A stretch of 63,155 bases of DNA from Altererythrobacter sp. (GCA_031178065.1 JAPSJS010000013.1:1-63155), one strand, 5' to 3'. Shown: positions 8,979-17,315, counted from the first letter of the stretch. Made by a program: numbers and translations. The notes: a model not told the origin generated them from the letters alone.

Positions 8979-10189
8979 CAGACCCTCGCCGACGCTTGCG
9001 GTGCGCGGTCGGAGGCGGGCGCAACGCCGGCCGCCATCAGGCTGCGCAATATGCCCTCGCGTATCCCGCGGTCGGCGACTCCGAGCCGCTCGGCCGGCCA
9101 GATGTCGAGGATCGCCTCGAGAATCGCGCAGCCGGCCACGACCAGCTCCGCCCGGTCGTTGCCGATGCACGGCAGCCGGCCGCGCTCCTCCGCGCTCATC
9201 GCCGCGAGGCGCGCGCTGATGGCGCGCATGTCTCCCGACGGGACGATCAGTCCGTCCACCGCGCGCCTGTCGTACTGCGGCAGTTCGAGATGGACGCTGG
9301 CGAGCGTCGTCACCGTGCCGCTGGTACCGAGGAGCCGGATCTCGCGCTCGGTCTCCGCAGCGCCGGCGATCCGCTCGGCGAAAGGGGCGAAGCTTTCCGC
9401 GACGACGCGCCGCATTTCCGCATAGCGGGCGAGGCGCCCTTCCGGCGTCCTCTCGCCCCTCGCGACCATGTCCGTCAGTGAGACCACGCCCCAGGGCACG
9501 CTCTGCCAGTCGAGGATACGCGGCACCGGACCGTCGGGCTCGATCAGAACGAGCTCGGTCGAACCCCCGCCGATGTCGAAGATCACCGCCGGTCCTTGTC
9601 CGCGCTCGAGCAGGATGTGGCAGCCGAGCACGGCGAGCCGCGCTTCCTCCTGCGCCGAGATGACGTCGAGCACGATGCCGGTCTCCTGCCGGACGCGCTC
9701 GATGAACTCGGCGCCGTTGACCGCACGGCGGCAGGCCTCGGTCGCCACTGAACGGGCGAGATAGACGTGGCGCCGGCGCAGCTTCTCGGCGCAGACCCGC
9801 AGCGCGCCGAGCGCGCGCTCCATCGCCGCATCGCTGAGCCGCCCCGACATGGCGAGCCCTTCGCCGAGGCGCACCACGCGGCTGAAGGCGTCGATCACGG
9901 TGAAATTCTCACCTGCGGGCCGCGCGATCAGCAGGCGGCAGTTGTTGGTGCCGAGATCGAGCGCCGCGTAGGCCTGCCCCCGGTGCGGCGCTGCGGTGCG
10001 CGGCTCGCCTCCCCTCCCATTCGGATGGACATTCGAATGGGCGTCCGAGCGGCGGGCCGGGCGGGTCCCGGGCTTGGTCTTGTCGGTAGGCGCGGGGCGC
10101 TTGTAGCGGAAATCGGCTACCTTGCCGGACGTCTTGCCCCCTCGTGCGCCTTGTCTCCTGTCACTGTCCGGCGGAGAAAAATCCGCCAT
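8978..10189 (-). CDS. Ppx/GppA family phosphatase
   Basis: A 403-residue actin-like ATPase-fold phosphatase acting on exopolyphosphate or pppGpp. Residues 1-72 are a basic, low-complexity extension. The catalytic core begins at AALDLGTNNCRLLI, with SVATEACR, DVISAQEEARLA and the phosphate-binding DIGGGSTELV, and ends with DRGIREGILRSL. It lacks the long C-terminal HD domain of full-length E. coli Ppx, as is usual for the short alphaproteobacterial form. Which substrate it prefers cannot be told from sequence. Confidence 0.9.
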   Translation of the reverse strand: MADFSPPDSDRRQGARGGKTSGKVADFRYKRPAPTDKTKPGTRPARRSDAHSNVHPNGRGGEPRTAAPHRGQAYAALDLGTNNCRLLIARPAGENFTVIDAFSRVVRLGEGLAMSGRLSDAAMERALGALRVCAEKLRRRHVYLARSVATEACRRAVNGAEFIERVRQETGIVLDVISAQEEARLAVLGCHILLERGQGPAVIFDIGGGSTELVLIEPDGPVPRILDWQSVPWGVVSLTDMVARGERTPEGRLARYAEMRRVVAESFAPFAERIAGAAETEREIRLLGTSGTVTTLASVHLELPQYDRRAVDGLIVPSGDMRAISARLAAMSAEERGRLPCIGNDRAELVVAGCAILEAILDIWPAERLGVADRGIREGILRSLMAAGVAPASDRAPQASARV

Positions 10190-10291
10190 ACTTCAATACT
10201 TTCAATTCCACCCGCACGTGCTTGCGCGGGGACCTGGCACCGATGCTAGCGCGCGGAGCAGGCGGGGGCAAGCGCGCAGGCCAGAGCGGGC

Positions 10292-10320
10292 TTGACCTGG
10301 GCTCCGCGCAAAACTAGATG
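10292..10320 (+). promoter_or_regulatory. sigma70-type promoter of tRNA-Gln
   Basis: TTGACC (10292-10297), a 17-bp spacer and TAGATG (10315-10320). Transcription would start near 10327, about 20 bp before the tRNA. Confidence 0.6.
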
Positions 10321-10347
10321 CGCCCCCTCGCGACCACACTCGCGCAT

Positions 10348-10421
10348 TGCCCCGTCGTCTAATGGTAAGACTACGGACTCTGACTCCGTCAATTGAGGTT
10401 CGAATCCTCACGGGGCATCCA
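10348..10421 (+). tRNA. tRNA-Gln (anticodon CTG)
   Basis: Cloverleaf read directly: acceptor TGCCCCG pairs with CGGGGCA, D-stem GTCT/AGAC, anticodon stem ACGGA/TCCGT around the loop CTCTGAC (anticodon CTG, reading CAG), T-stem TGAGG/CCTCA around TTCGAAT, discriminator T, and an encoded CCA at 10419-10421. The 3' end is the integration target of the element that follows, and the tRNA stays intact because the element's core repeat restores it. Confidence 0.95.
10407..10421 (+). repeat. attL core (15-bp direct repeat, tRNA-Gln 3' end)
   Basis: CTCACGGGGCATCCA, covering the 3' half of the T-stem, the acceptor strand and CCA. It is identical to 39275-39289. Identity falls off immediately upstream (CGAATC versus GGATT) and downstream. 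Confidence 0.9.
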
Positions 10422-10437
10422 ACCTTCCAATCCGATA

Positions 10438-10502
10438 CTGTCCAGCCGGGTCCGTAATTGGCCCGTTTCCCGGAGGGGACAACTCTCCAGCCTGTCCAGC
10501 CG
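10438..10502 (+). repeat. 11-bp direct repeat pair near attL
   Basis: CTGTCCAGCCG occurs at 10438-10448 and again at 10492-10502, 54 bp apart, between the att core and the integrase. Possible integrase or excisionase binding sites. The copies are exact, but the role is inference. Confidence 0.35.
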
Positions 10503-10536
10503 CATCTATTGCAATCCAACCGCAGCCGCCCCATAG

Positions 10537-10557
10537 TGTGGGAGCGATTGTGGGAGC
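10537..10557 (+). repeat. left pair of TGTGGGAGC repeats (putative integrase arm sites)
   Basis: TGTGGGAGC at 10537-10545 and 10549-10557, spaced 12 bp start to start, ending just before the integrase start codon. The same pair with the same 12-bp spacing occurs near the right end (39214-39234). Matching pairs at both ends suit arm-type sites that bind the integrase N-terminal domain. The second copy may also serve as the integrase ribosome-binding site (GGGAGC). Confidence 0.55.
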
Positions 10558-10560
10558 GGC

Positions 10561-11745
10561 GTGGCGAAGCTAACCGCCTTGAAGGTCAAGAACGCAAAGC
10601 CCGGTCGTCACGGCGACGGAGCGGGCCTTTATCTGCTCGTCTCAAAGGCGGGGGCTAAGTCGTGGATGATCCGCGTCCAGGCTAACGGGCGGCGGCGTGA
10701 TATTGGGCTGGGCTCAGTTTCCGATCTGACTTTGGAGGAAGCCCGCGAAAAGGGGCGGGAGCTTCGCAAGGTGGCCCGCACGGGTGGCGATCCCATTGCG
10801 GCGCGGGACAAGCGCGAGCAAGCCCCCCCTTCGTTCAAAGAGGCGGCGGAAGCCTGCCACGAGGCGCTAGCGCCGGGTTGGTCCGACCGCCACGCCTCGG
10901 CATTTCTTTCGACGCTCAAGCTCCATGTGTTCCCGAAGATCGGCAACCTGCGGGTGGATTCGATAGACGAGAAGGACATCCTCGCGGTCCTCTCGCCCCT
11001 GTGGACCGCTAAGCCCGCTGCGGCGCGTAAGCTGCGCCAGCGCATCGGTGTAGTTCTAGACTACGCCAAGGGGCATGGCTGGCGCTCTACGGGCGCGCCT
11101 CGCGATGGTCTGCGCCCGCTGCTCTCCCGGCAGGTCGAGGCGGGCAACTTTGCCTCCATGCCTTATGAGGAATTGCCGCCGTTCGTGGTGAAGTTGAACG
11201 CTGGCAACGAAACCGTTGGGCGGCTGGCGCTGCTGTTCACGATCTACACGGCGGCCCGTAGCGGTGAAGTCCGCTCGGCCATGTGGTCGCATATCGACCT
11301 GGAGGCTGCCGAGTGGCACCGCCCCGGCGCTCTAATGAAGAATGGCAAGGCCCACACCGTCACGCTCTCACCGGAGGCTGTGGCGGTGCTTGAACGGGTG
11401 CGGGCGCGGCGGACCTCGCAAAAGGATTGCCTCGTCTTTCCCGGCGCTGCTGGTCGGCAGCTTAGCGATATGACGCTTGGCAAGATTGCTCGCCCCACCG
11501 GATACACGGTCCACGGCTTCCGCTCGACCTTCCGCACCTGGGCGGCGGAAAGGATGCCGAGCATTCCCGATGCCGTGGCCGAGGCGGCGCTGTCTCACAC
11601 GATCCCCGATCAAGTAATCCGGGCGTATCAGCGTGCTAAGTTTCTCGAAATGCGCCGCACCCTGCTTGATGCTTGGGGGCGCTATGCTGGCGGGACCTCC
11701 GGCGAGGTTGTCCAGATCCCTCTAAGGTTAGGGAGCGTGACGTGA
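10561..11745 (+). CDS. int: tyrosine recombinase, P4-type integrase with DUF4102 N-terminus
   Basis: Catalyses integration and excision at tRNA-Gln. The 394-residue protein has an N-terminal DUF4102 arm-binding domain (HGDGAGLYLLVSKAGAKSW, GLGSVSDLTLEEARE), a SAM-like core-binding domain (about 90-190), and a catalytic domain with R233 (ARSGE), K263, H318/R321 (HGFRSTFR), H346 and nucleophile Y356 (AYQR). The start is a GTG preceded by GGGAGC, and the stop overlaps the next gene (GTGA). The gene reads away from attL. Confidence 0.93.
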   Translation: MAKLTALKVKNAKPGRHGDGAGLYLLVSKAGAKSWMIRVQANGRRRDIGLGSVSDLTLEEAREKGRELRKVARTGGDPIAARDKREQAPPSFKEAAEACHEALAPGWSDRHASAFLSTLKLHVFPKIGNLRVDSIDEKDILAVLSPLWTAKPAAARKLRQRIGVVLDYAKGHGWRSTGAPRDGLRPLLSRQVEAGNFASMPYEELPPFVVKLNAGNETVGRLALLFTIYTAARSGEVRSAMWSHIDLEAAEWHRPGALMKNGKAHTVTLSPEAVAVLERVRARRTSQKDCLVFPGAAGRQLSDMTLGKIARPTGYTVHGFRSTFRTWAAERMPSIPDAVAEAALSHTIPDQVIRAYQRAKFLEMRRTLLDAWGRYAGGTSGEVVQIPLRLGSVT

Positions 11746-12488
11746 CCACCGCGCGGGGGCATGTGCCATCAAAGAGCATCGCTGATCTATATGCCCTTCA
11801 GCGAACATTCTCAGTTGAGACGGCGCGGCAGATTGCAAACCGTGTCGGCCTTCCTGCTCGCCTCGATCCAGATGAACACAATCCGGACATCGCGGCTGCT
11901 CCCGATGATATGCTTTTCGCGCAGCTCGCCTGGCGGCTAAACAGTGCTGCGGGTCGGTGGGCGTGGAATGAAAGATTGCAGACAAGCTCCAACCCAAGGA
12001 TGCGGGCTGAGCTTGCACGAAAAGTCGCGGTGCGAACCGCCGCTGTTCTGACGCTCCTGCGAGGTCCGAATGGTGATCTTCTCGAGAGTCTCGGTGCTGG
12101 TGGTCTGTGGGCGCAAGCGGCGTCAGAAGGTGCTGAAAGTGGCCACGAGGCTGTTGCCGAGAGCATTGCAGCACTGGACAACCTACAGCGCTGGGCGTCG
12201 GCGATGGCCGACCGGGACGCTAGCGGCATTAGGGACGAAAGCGTTGCTCGAAGAAGACCCGACGAGGCCTTCGCTGCCCTGATCGGTGAGTTGGGCGGCA
12301 TCTTCTTTATGTTCTGGCGGCACTTCCCTGGCCTGTCGCGTCCGGATCAAGTCAGTCCCGACGGGCCGTTCTTCCGCTTCGTCGCCGGTGTGATGGATGA
12401 GCTTGACGTTCGCAAAAGCGATGAGGCGCTGGCAACTGCTATAGCGCGCCACCCCATACTTAAGGCGCTGAGGGCAATGGGCGAATAG
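11742..12488 (+). CDS. hypothetical protein coupled to the integrase
   Basis: A 248-residue protein of unknown function, mostly helical by composition, without membrane segments or a signal peptide. The GTG start shares bases with the integrase stop (GTGA), so it is translated from the same message. The middle (WRLNSAAGRWAWNERL) and the end (ARHPILKALRAMGE) show no motif I recognise. An upstream in-frame start exists within the integrase shadow but is less likely. Confidence 0.65.
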   Translation: MTTARGHVPSKSIADLYALQRTFSVETARQIANRVGLPARLDPDEHNPDIAAAPDDMLFAQLAWRLNSAAGRWAWNERLQTSSNPRMRAELARKVAVRTAAVLTLLRGPNGDLLESLGAGGLWAQAASEGAESGHEAVAESIAALDNLQRWASAMADRDASGIRDESVARRRPDEAFAALIGELGGIFFMFWRHFPGLSRPDQVSPDGPFFRFVAGVMDELDVRKSDEALATAIARHPILKALRAMGE

Positions 12489-12587
12489 CTGCCGAAGTTT
12501 TCTAATTTGCCCATTTTTTCAGGCGGCGTCCAATCGGGCACCAAGGGCTCCTAGGCCGTCCAACGGGGACGGTAGTGGGAGGCCATA

Positions 12588-12785
12588 ATGACGGCTCAAC
12601 CTGTTCGATCCTTAGAGTCTCTGCGGGATGTGCAGCAGCGCGTTCCGTTTTCGCGATCAACGATTTACGCGAAAATCGCGCGGAATGAATTTCCCGCCCC
12701 AATCAGAATTTCAGACAACCGTGTAGCTTGGGATAGCGCTGCCATCGACGCCTGGATTGCCGCTAAGCTTGGTGAGGTCGCGTGA
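12588..12785 (+). CDS. AlpA-like helix-turn-helix regulator / excisionase
   Basis: A 65-residue winged-helix protein of the AlpA/MerR-like type: a short lead, RDVQQRVPFSRSTIYAKI as helix-turn-helix, NEFPAPIRISDNRVAWDSAAID as wing, and WIAAKLGE as last helix. In P4-like elements AlpA proteins activate or act as the excision factor for the neighbouring integrase. Its position between integrase and primase genes fits. It starts at an ATG preceded by GGGAGG. This is the first gene after a 99-bp gap that probably holds its promoter. Confidence 0.85.
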   Translation: MTAQPVRSLESLRDVQQRVPFSRSTIYAKIARNEFPAPIRISDNRVAWDSAAIDAWIAAKLGEVA

Positions 12786-12788
12786 TCG

Positions 12789-13139
12789 GTGGTCTGCATC
12801 AGGGATGGTTATTCGGCCAGCCGTAAAGGCCAAAGCCGCCCGATCCTGTCTTTGCAGAAGGGATCGCGCGGCTCCGAAAAGAATGCTCAGCTTGGCGGCG
12901 AAGAGCAAGGTGAAGATAGCGGAATCCTGCGCGAATTGCAACGCTTTGAGGCTGGGCTGTGGGCGTCTCGCAATGCGTGGGATGTGAAGCGCCGCGCCCT
13001 TCCTTCCGATGCTGATGGATGGCTTCGCGGTGTGGGCCTCTTCGGGCGAGGGCGGATCAAGCCTGCGGACGCCGACAAGTTGCTGCGTCAGGCATTCGCG
13101 GCTCTGGACGCTGAACCCCACCAGGTTGACGCGCTGTGA
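12789..13139 (+). CDS. hypothetical protein of the replication cluster
   Basis: A 116-residue protein read from a GTG just after the AlpA-like gene. The N-terminal 45 residues are basic and low in complexity (RKGQSRPILSLQKGSRGSEKN). The C-terminal part (WASRNAWDVKRRALPSD, GLFGRGRIKPADADKLLRQAF) looks folded. No family is recognised. Its stop overlaps the next start (GTGA). The true start could lie further in. Confidence 0.55.
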   Translation: MVCIRDGYSASRKGQSRPILSLQKGSRGSEKNAQLGGEEQGEDSGILRELQRFEAGLWASRNAWDVKRRALPSDADGWLRGVGLFGRGRIKPADADKLLRQAFAALDAEPHQVDAL

Positions 13140-13402
13140 GCGCCCGCAGCGGCTCGCCCGCCGAAGGGCTGCAACCGTGGGATGGCTTCTGGCGCCTGCC
13201 GTCTACTGCTGAACTGGATGGGGGGTTCTATGCCCTTCACCAGTTCACGGCAAAGCAATTGCTCCAGGCACGCGCTCCCCAAAGCCAATGGGAGGGCGAC
13301 TTTCTGCAAGTCGTCCTGCTGCAATCCGCTCCGCCCACCTCGGGGCAAAGCTACTGGCTGGACCGGCTCTCGGCACGGTTCGGGGAAAGGCTTGCGGCAT
13401 GA
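13136..13402 (+). CDS. small hypothetical protein before the primase
   Basis: An 88-residue protein rich in aromatic residues (WDGFWRLPSTAELDGGFYAL, SYWLDRL). No family is recognised. It starts at a GTG overlapping the previous stop and ends overlapping the primase ATG (ATGA), so the cluster from 12789 to about 17193 is a tightly coupled series. Confidence 0.6.
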   Translation: MSARSGSPAEGLQPWDGFWRLPSTAELDGGFYALHQFTAKQLLQARAPQSQWEGDFLQVVLLQSAPPTSGQSYWLDRLSARFGERLAA

Positions 13403-14301
13403 TCGACCTAGACGCGATTAAGCAATCCCATGCCCTGCCCGAAGTCGTGGGGGCTGTCGTGAAGCTCCAGCGCGCCGGGCGGGAGTGGAAAGCCTGCTGT
13501 CCGTTACATAACGACCGCTCCCCCTCGTTCACGATCTTTGACGATGGCAAGCGCTTCCAGTGCTTCGGCTGCGGCGCCAGCGGGGACGTTCTCGACTTCA
13601 TCGGGGCGCTGCATGGCGTCGGGCTGCGCGAAGCGGCGGAAATGCTGACCGGCGGGGATCTTCCAAAGGTCGAGTTGCCGCGCCTTCCGCCTGTCGACGA
13701 TGCGAGCGATCGGGTGGACGAGGCTCGTTCGATATGGCGCGCCGCGGGTCCGGTCGAGGGCACGCCCGGGGAAGCCTATCTGCGGTGGCGCGGTATCTCC
13801 ATCGCTGCGCCTCTCAGCGTCCGATACAGCGTTCTCCCGTATGGCAGGCGAGGAAGGACGCTCCCCTGCCTCGTTTGCTGCGTGTCGTCCCCTGACGGGC
13901 CGCTACAGGGCATTCAGCGAACCTACCTTGCCGACGACGGCCGGGGAAAGGCTGATGTCCCTGCGCCAAAGCTGAGCCTCGGGCGAGTGTCGGGCGGCGC
14001 TATCCGCCTTGCTGCGCTCGCTCCCAAGCTAGTTGTTTGCGAAGGTTTCGAGGATGGCATGGCTCTCCGCCAGGAACTCGGAGCGTCTGTCTGGGTCGCC
14101 GCTGGCTCTGCCATGCTCCCCTCGATGCGCTTTCCCGATCCGGTGCGGGAAGTGGCTGTGGGCGGCGACAATGACGACGCGGGGCGCGAGGCCGCGGCAA
14201 GGGCAGCGGAGGCGTTCTCGCTGCGAGGGCTGCGATCTAGCGTGTTCTTCCCGTCCGCGCCGCACAAAGACTTCAACGACCAACTTAGGGGGCGCGCATG
14301 A
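13399..14301 (+). CDS. CHC2 zinc finger and TOPRIM domain primase
   Basis: A 300-residue DnaG-like primase without the C-terminal helicase-binding domain. The CHC2 zinc finger lies at residues 33-70 (ligands C33 or C34, H37, C55 and C58 in CCPLHNDRSPSF and FQCFGCGASGDVLDF). The TOPRIM fold follows near residue 210 (LVVCEGFEDGMAL, then VGGDNDDAGREAA, the DxD-like metal site). It should make primers for replication of the excised element, together with the downstream DUF3987 ATPase, whose start overlaps its stop (ATGA). Confidence 0.9.
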   Translation: MIDLDAIKQSHALPEVVGAVVKLQRAGREWKACCPLHNDRSPSFTIFDDGKRFQCFGCGASGDVLDFIGALHGVGLREAAEMLTGGDLPKVELPRLPPVDDASDRVDEARSIWRAAGPVEGTPGEAYLRWRGISIAAPLSVRYSVLPYGRRGRTLPCLVCCVSSPDGPLQGIQRTYLADDGRGKADVPAPKLSLGRVSGGAIRLAALAPKLVVCEGFEDGMALRQELGASVWVAAGSAMLPSMRFPDPVREVAVGGDNDDAGREAAARAAEAFSLRGLRSSVFFPSAPHKDFNDQLRGRA

Positions 14302-15803
14302 CTGCTGCGACCATTCAAGAGGCGTTCGCGAACGCCGAGACAATCGACCTATGGCCCGCACCGGATATGACGCTCGTTAACAACGGGCGCCGGCCCGCCG
14401 TGTCCATGCCTGCTGAACTGTTCGGCCCCGCGTGGTCGGTCATCGAACAGGTTGCGGAATCGACCTCAACCGCGCCCGACTATGCCGCCATTGCCTACCT
14501 TTCGGCTGCCGCCAGCGTGGTTGGTGGCAAGCGCCGGGTGTCGCCCTACGGATTGGATTGGTCCGAACCATGTATCCTGTGGTGTGCTGCTCTGGGCGAT
14601 CCTAGCTCCCGCAAGTCGGCCCCGCTCGACGTAATGACGAAGCCCTTGTGGGCCATACGGCACGATGCGCGAGAGGATTACGAATCCGTCCGACGTTCCT
14701 GGCAGGCCGATTGCGAACGCGCGAAAGCTGAGCGGTCCAAATGGCAGGAGGAAGTCAAGAAGGTGGCCGGGACAACGGAACCGTGCCCACCGTTGCCACC
14801 GATGGCGGTCGAGCCTGACGAACCGCAAGAGCGATGCCCGATCATTTCGGACGTAACCCCGGAGGCGGCGGTTTCGGTGCTCGCAGGCAATCCCCAAGGG
14901 GTGCTTTGCTACAACGACGAGCTGGCCGGGTGGCTGGAGTCGTTCGACAAATACACCAGCGGGGGGCGTCCCTTCTGGCTTTCGGCATTCGGTGGTCGCC
15001 CCCATAGCGTCACGCGCAAGGGTTCGGGTTCGATCCATGTGGACTTCTGCGGAATCTCGGTTCTCGGCTCAATCCAGCCCGATAAAATCGTCCCGCTGCT
15101 GGGTGGGGCTAACGATGGGTTGGTGCCCCGCATCATTTGGGCATGGCCGGATAAGTTGCTGCCCCGCCGACCGAATGCCCGTGTGGATATATCGCGCCTC
15201 GAATCTGCATATCAGCGGCTCGAAATGCTCGGGTGGGGGACGGACGCTGATGGCAAGCAACAGGCTATCGTTCTGCCCCTCGCGCCTCGCGCGGCTGCGA
15301 TGTTCGAGAGGTGGGATGTTGATAACGCCTCAACATCGGGCGACGGTGGCAATCTCTACGAAGCGTTCGTAGGCAAGATGAGCGGTGCCGCGTTACGGCT
15401 GGCGCTTGTGTCTGAGTTGACGGCATGGGCATTCGCCGGCGGCGGCGGCGAGCCCGGCGAGATTTCCGACGCCTCCCTAGCGGCCGCGATCACATGGGTT
15501 GAAGATTACGCCAAGCCGATGGCGGCGCGGGTCTATGGGGATGCAGCGGTGCCGGAAGGCGAACGGAACGCGGCGCTGCTTGCCCGGTATATCTGCAAGG
15601 CGAACCTCGCGGTCGTCAATCTGCGCGATATGCGGCGCCACCCGCACAAGCCGCACCTCAAGCCGCTCCAGCCGAGAGGCGCGCTGGAAGAGGCGATGGA
15701 GCACTTGGAAAACGCTGGATGGCTTCGACCGGATTTCAGCCGTGAAGGCACGCCTGGTCAGCCCCGCAAAGATTACGCCGTCAATCCAAAGGTGCTGAAA
15801 TGA
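14298..15803 (+). CDS. DUF3987 domain ATPase (helicase-like replication protein)
   Basis: A 501-residue DUF3987 protein, a RecA-like family found beside primases in phages and plasmids. The nucleotide loop at residues 100-107 reads GDPSSRKS, where the canonical Walker A glycine before lysine is arginine. A coiled-coil insertion follows (about 120-150, RRSWQADCERAKAERSKWQ). Walker B is GVLCYNDELAGW near residue 205. The C-terminal 80 residues resemble a winged-helix tail. Its stop overlaps the next gene by four bases. Helicase activity is family inference. Confidence 0.82.
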   Translation: MTAATIQEAFANAETIDLWPAPDMTLVNNGRRPAVSMPAELFGPAWSVIEQVAESTSTAPDYAAIAYLSAAASVVGGKRRVSPYGLDWSEPCILWCAALGDPSSRKSAPLDVMTKPLWAIRHDAREDYESVRRSWQADCERAKAERSKWQEEVKKVAGTTEPCPPLPPMAVEPDEPQERCPIISDVTPEAAVSVLAGNPQGVLCYNDELAGWLESFDKYTSGGRPFWLSAFGGRPHSVTRKGSGSIHVDFCGISVLGSIQPDKIVPLLGGANDGLVPRIIWAWPDKLLPRRPNARVDISRLESAYQRLEMLGWGTDADGKQQAIVLPLAPRAAAMFERWDVDNASTSGDGGNLYEAFVGKMSGAALRLALVSELTAWAFAGGGGEPGEISDASLAAAITWVEDYAKPMAARVYGDAAVPEGERNAALLARYICKANLAVVNLRDMRRHPHKPHLKPLQPRGALEEAMEHLENAGWLRPDFSREGTPGQPRKDYAVNPKVLK

Positions 15804-16267
15804 GCGGCTGGCGTTCGATGGCAGAGGAAGCCCTGCGCCGTAAGGACAATAGGGACAATAGGGACAATACCCATCCGCAGGCGCCCGAGAACGGAGCTAG
15901 TGTCCCTAGTGTCCCTACTGCCCTCGCTCCACTAAGCGCCCTCAGGTTGTGGCGGGCGTCCCTGTCTGCGCTCGATCTGTGCCAGCCGCCCGAGGGCTTC
16001 ACAATGGGGCGGTGGCAAACGCTTTGCGACACCTCGTTCTGGTGGCTGGAGGGGTTTGGCCGGGCTGCCGCAATGGCGGGGTGGTCAACGTCAGATGTGT
16101 TCGGGATCTACCTTCCGGGCTCAGGCTGCGGGGGGTTGATTGATCGGCTGGGCGATAACCGCAGCCTCATCATGGACAGCGAGCAAGCGCGTTGGCGTTC
16201 GTGGGGTGTGTCCAAGCTATTCAACAGGACAGGCGCGGGCGACCTTCCCGCGCTCTGGGAGATATGA
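15800..16267 (+). CDS. hypothetical protein containing iteron-derived repeats
   Basis: A 155-residue protein. Its N-terminus is low complexity because the DNA there consists of repeated 9-mers (reading NRDNRDN and SVPSVP). The rest (TMGRWQTLCDTSFWWLEGFGRAAA split, then FGIYLPGSGCGGLIDRLGD) is folded in appearance, with many tryptophans. No family is recognised. Both ends overlap neighbours by four bases, strong support for translation. Confidence 0.7.
   Translation: MSGWRSMAEEALRRKDNRDNRDNTHPQAPENGASVPSVPTALAPLSALRLWRASLSALDLCQPPEGFTMGRWQTLCDTSFWWLEGFGRAAAMAGWSTSDVFGIYLPGSGCGGLIDRLGDNRSLIMDSEQARWRSWGVSKLFNRTGAGDLPALWEI
15842..15916 (+). repeat. iteron-like 9-mers (AGGGACAAT x3, then inverted AGTGTCCCT x2)
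   Basis: Three head-to-tail 9-mers at 15842-15850 (AAGGACAAT), 15851-15859 and 15860-15868 (both AGGGACAAT) are followed after 30 bp by two copies of AGTGTCCCT (15899-15907, 15908-15916), which is the inverted form AGGGACACT. All are in exact 9-bp register and lie directly after the primase and ATPase genes. A related inverted pair occurs at 38547-38563. Candidate replication-origin iterons. Confidence 0.55.
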
Positions 16268-17193
16268 CCATGACAGAGCACGAAGCGCCATCGAAGCGCG
16301 GGAAAACAAGCGCTGGTCGGAAGGTTGCGGCAACAGCCGCGAAACGGCGGGGCCGCAAGCGCGTGTCTGCCGGTGATGATACACCGAAGAAAACACCGAT
16401 AGCCTATTTGGTCTGGGCGGATGGGACCGACGAGCAAATTGCAGAGCGCTTCGCCGAGCAAATTCCTGATTGGGCCGAGTGGACCGAGCGGGAGAAGCGC
16501 GGGGCGGTGACACTCATGCGGGCCTTCTGGGAGCACCCTGTTGCGCCCACGCTGACAGTTGAGCGCATCGACGGCGTAGTGCGGCTGATCCCTGGCGGGG
16601 GAAAGGCGACGCTCCAAGTCCTGAGGCAGGCCGAGACGTTCGCCACCAACTCGCAAGATCTGATTGACGAGCGGCTGAACAACCTTGCGAGCTATCATGG
16701 ATCGTCGAGCCGTGGCGGCGCGACAAGTCAGAACATGTGTGCTTCGCTTGCCTTCGTTCGGGGCGGCAATCCGCAGGATACGGTGCAAAGCACGCTGCTA
16801 ACCCAGATGGCCGCAACTCACGATGCGGCAATGGCAGCGTTGGCTAAGGTCGGGAAGTCTGAGTTCGTCGAACAAATGAGCGCCTTCGGCAATCTCTCAA
16901 CGAAGCTGCTGAACCTCTACGCCCGACAGGCCGAAACCTTGGCCAAGCTCCAGCGGGGAGCGGAACAAACTGTGCGCCACGTCTATGTCGATGCGCGAAC
17001 GCAAACGGCGATCAATTGCCCCCCTCCTGCAACAGAAAGTCGGACACCAGCCCATGAACAGCATGAAGGCAGCGCATTCGGCTCCGCGATGCTTGGCTAT
17101 GACCCGTCGTGGAACGGCGTGCCAGCGACCGGCGATGAGAGGGAAGAAGCGCTGCAACCTGCACGGGGGGAAATCGACAGGGGCGCCCGGTAA
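16264..17193 (+). CDS. hypothetical protein of phage/plasmid element type
   Basis: A 309-residue protein with a lysine-rich N-terminus (SKRGKTSAGRKVAATAAKRRG), a middle with GGNPQDTVQSTLLTQMAATHD and AYGNL-like SAFGNLSTKLLNLYARQAETL, then GGAEQTVRHVYVD-like GAEQTVRHVYVD. I know this pattern from hypothetical proteins that precede small HGG/KHG-motif genes in alphaproteobacterial genomes; no function is established. It starts at an ATG overlapping the previous stop. The last 140 bp overlap the next gene in another frame. Confidence 0.68.
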   Translation: MTMTEHEAPSKRGKTSAGRKVAATAAKRRGRKRVSAGDDTPKKTPIAYLVWADGTDEQIAERFAEQIPDWAEWTEREKRGAVTLMRAFWEHPVAPTLTVERIDGVVRLIPGGGKATLQVLRQAETFATNSQDLIDERLNNLASYHGSSSRGGATSQNMCASLAFVRGGNPQDTVQSTLLTQMAATHDAAMAALAKVGKSEFVEQMSAFGNLSTKLLNLYARQAETLAKLQRGAEQTVRHVYVDARTQTAINCPPPATESRTPAHEQHEGSAFGSAMLGYDPSWNGVPATGDEREEALQPARGEIDRGAR

Positions 17194-17299
17194 CCGAAAC
17201 GCCCTCAAGCATGGGCGCTACAGTGCGGATACGCGTGCCCTTGAAAGAATGCTGCGAGCGGTCCTTGCTGACGGGGCGGCGGGGCTTGAGGGGCTGTGA
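17054..17299 (+). CDS. small HGGxSTGAP / KHG motif protein
   Basis: An 81-residue basic protein with the conserved run CNLHGGKSTGAPGNRNALKHG preceded by RRGTACQRPAMRGKKRC. Cysteines and a histidine are spaced like a small zinc site (C..C..C-x2-H). Such proteins follow the preceding gene in many alphaproteobacterial elements. The function is unknown and a nucleic-acid role is plausible. It overlaps the 3' end of the previous gene out of frame by 140 bp; the motif conservation argues that this frame is the translated one. Confidence 0.68.
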   Translation: MNSMKAAHSAPRCLAMTRRGTACQRPAMRGKKRCNLHGGKSTGAPGNRNALKHGRYSADTRALERMLRAVLADGAAGLEGL

Positions 17300-17315
17300 G
17301 GGGGCGCTCACGGCA

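Noticed and set aside
10348-10421. tRNA-Gln disrupted by the insertion
   Set aside because: The cloverleaf and CCA are complete because the core repeat restores the 3' end.
15842-15916. CRISPR-like repeat array
   Set aside because: Units are 9 bp with no spacers and lie inside a coding gene; iterons fit better. No CRISPR array or cas gene was seen in the window.
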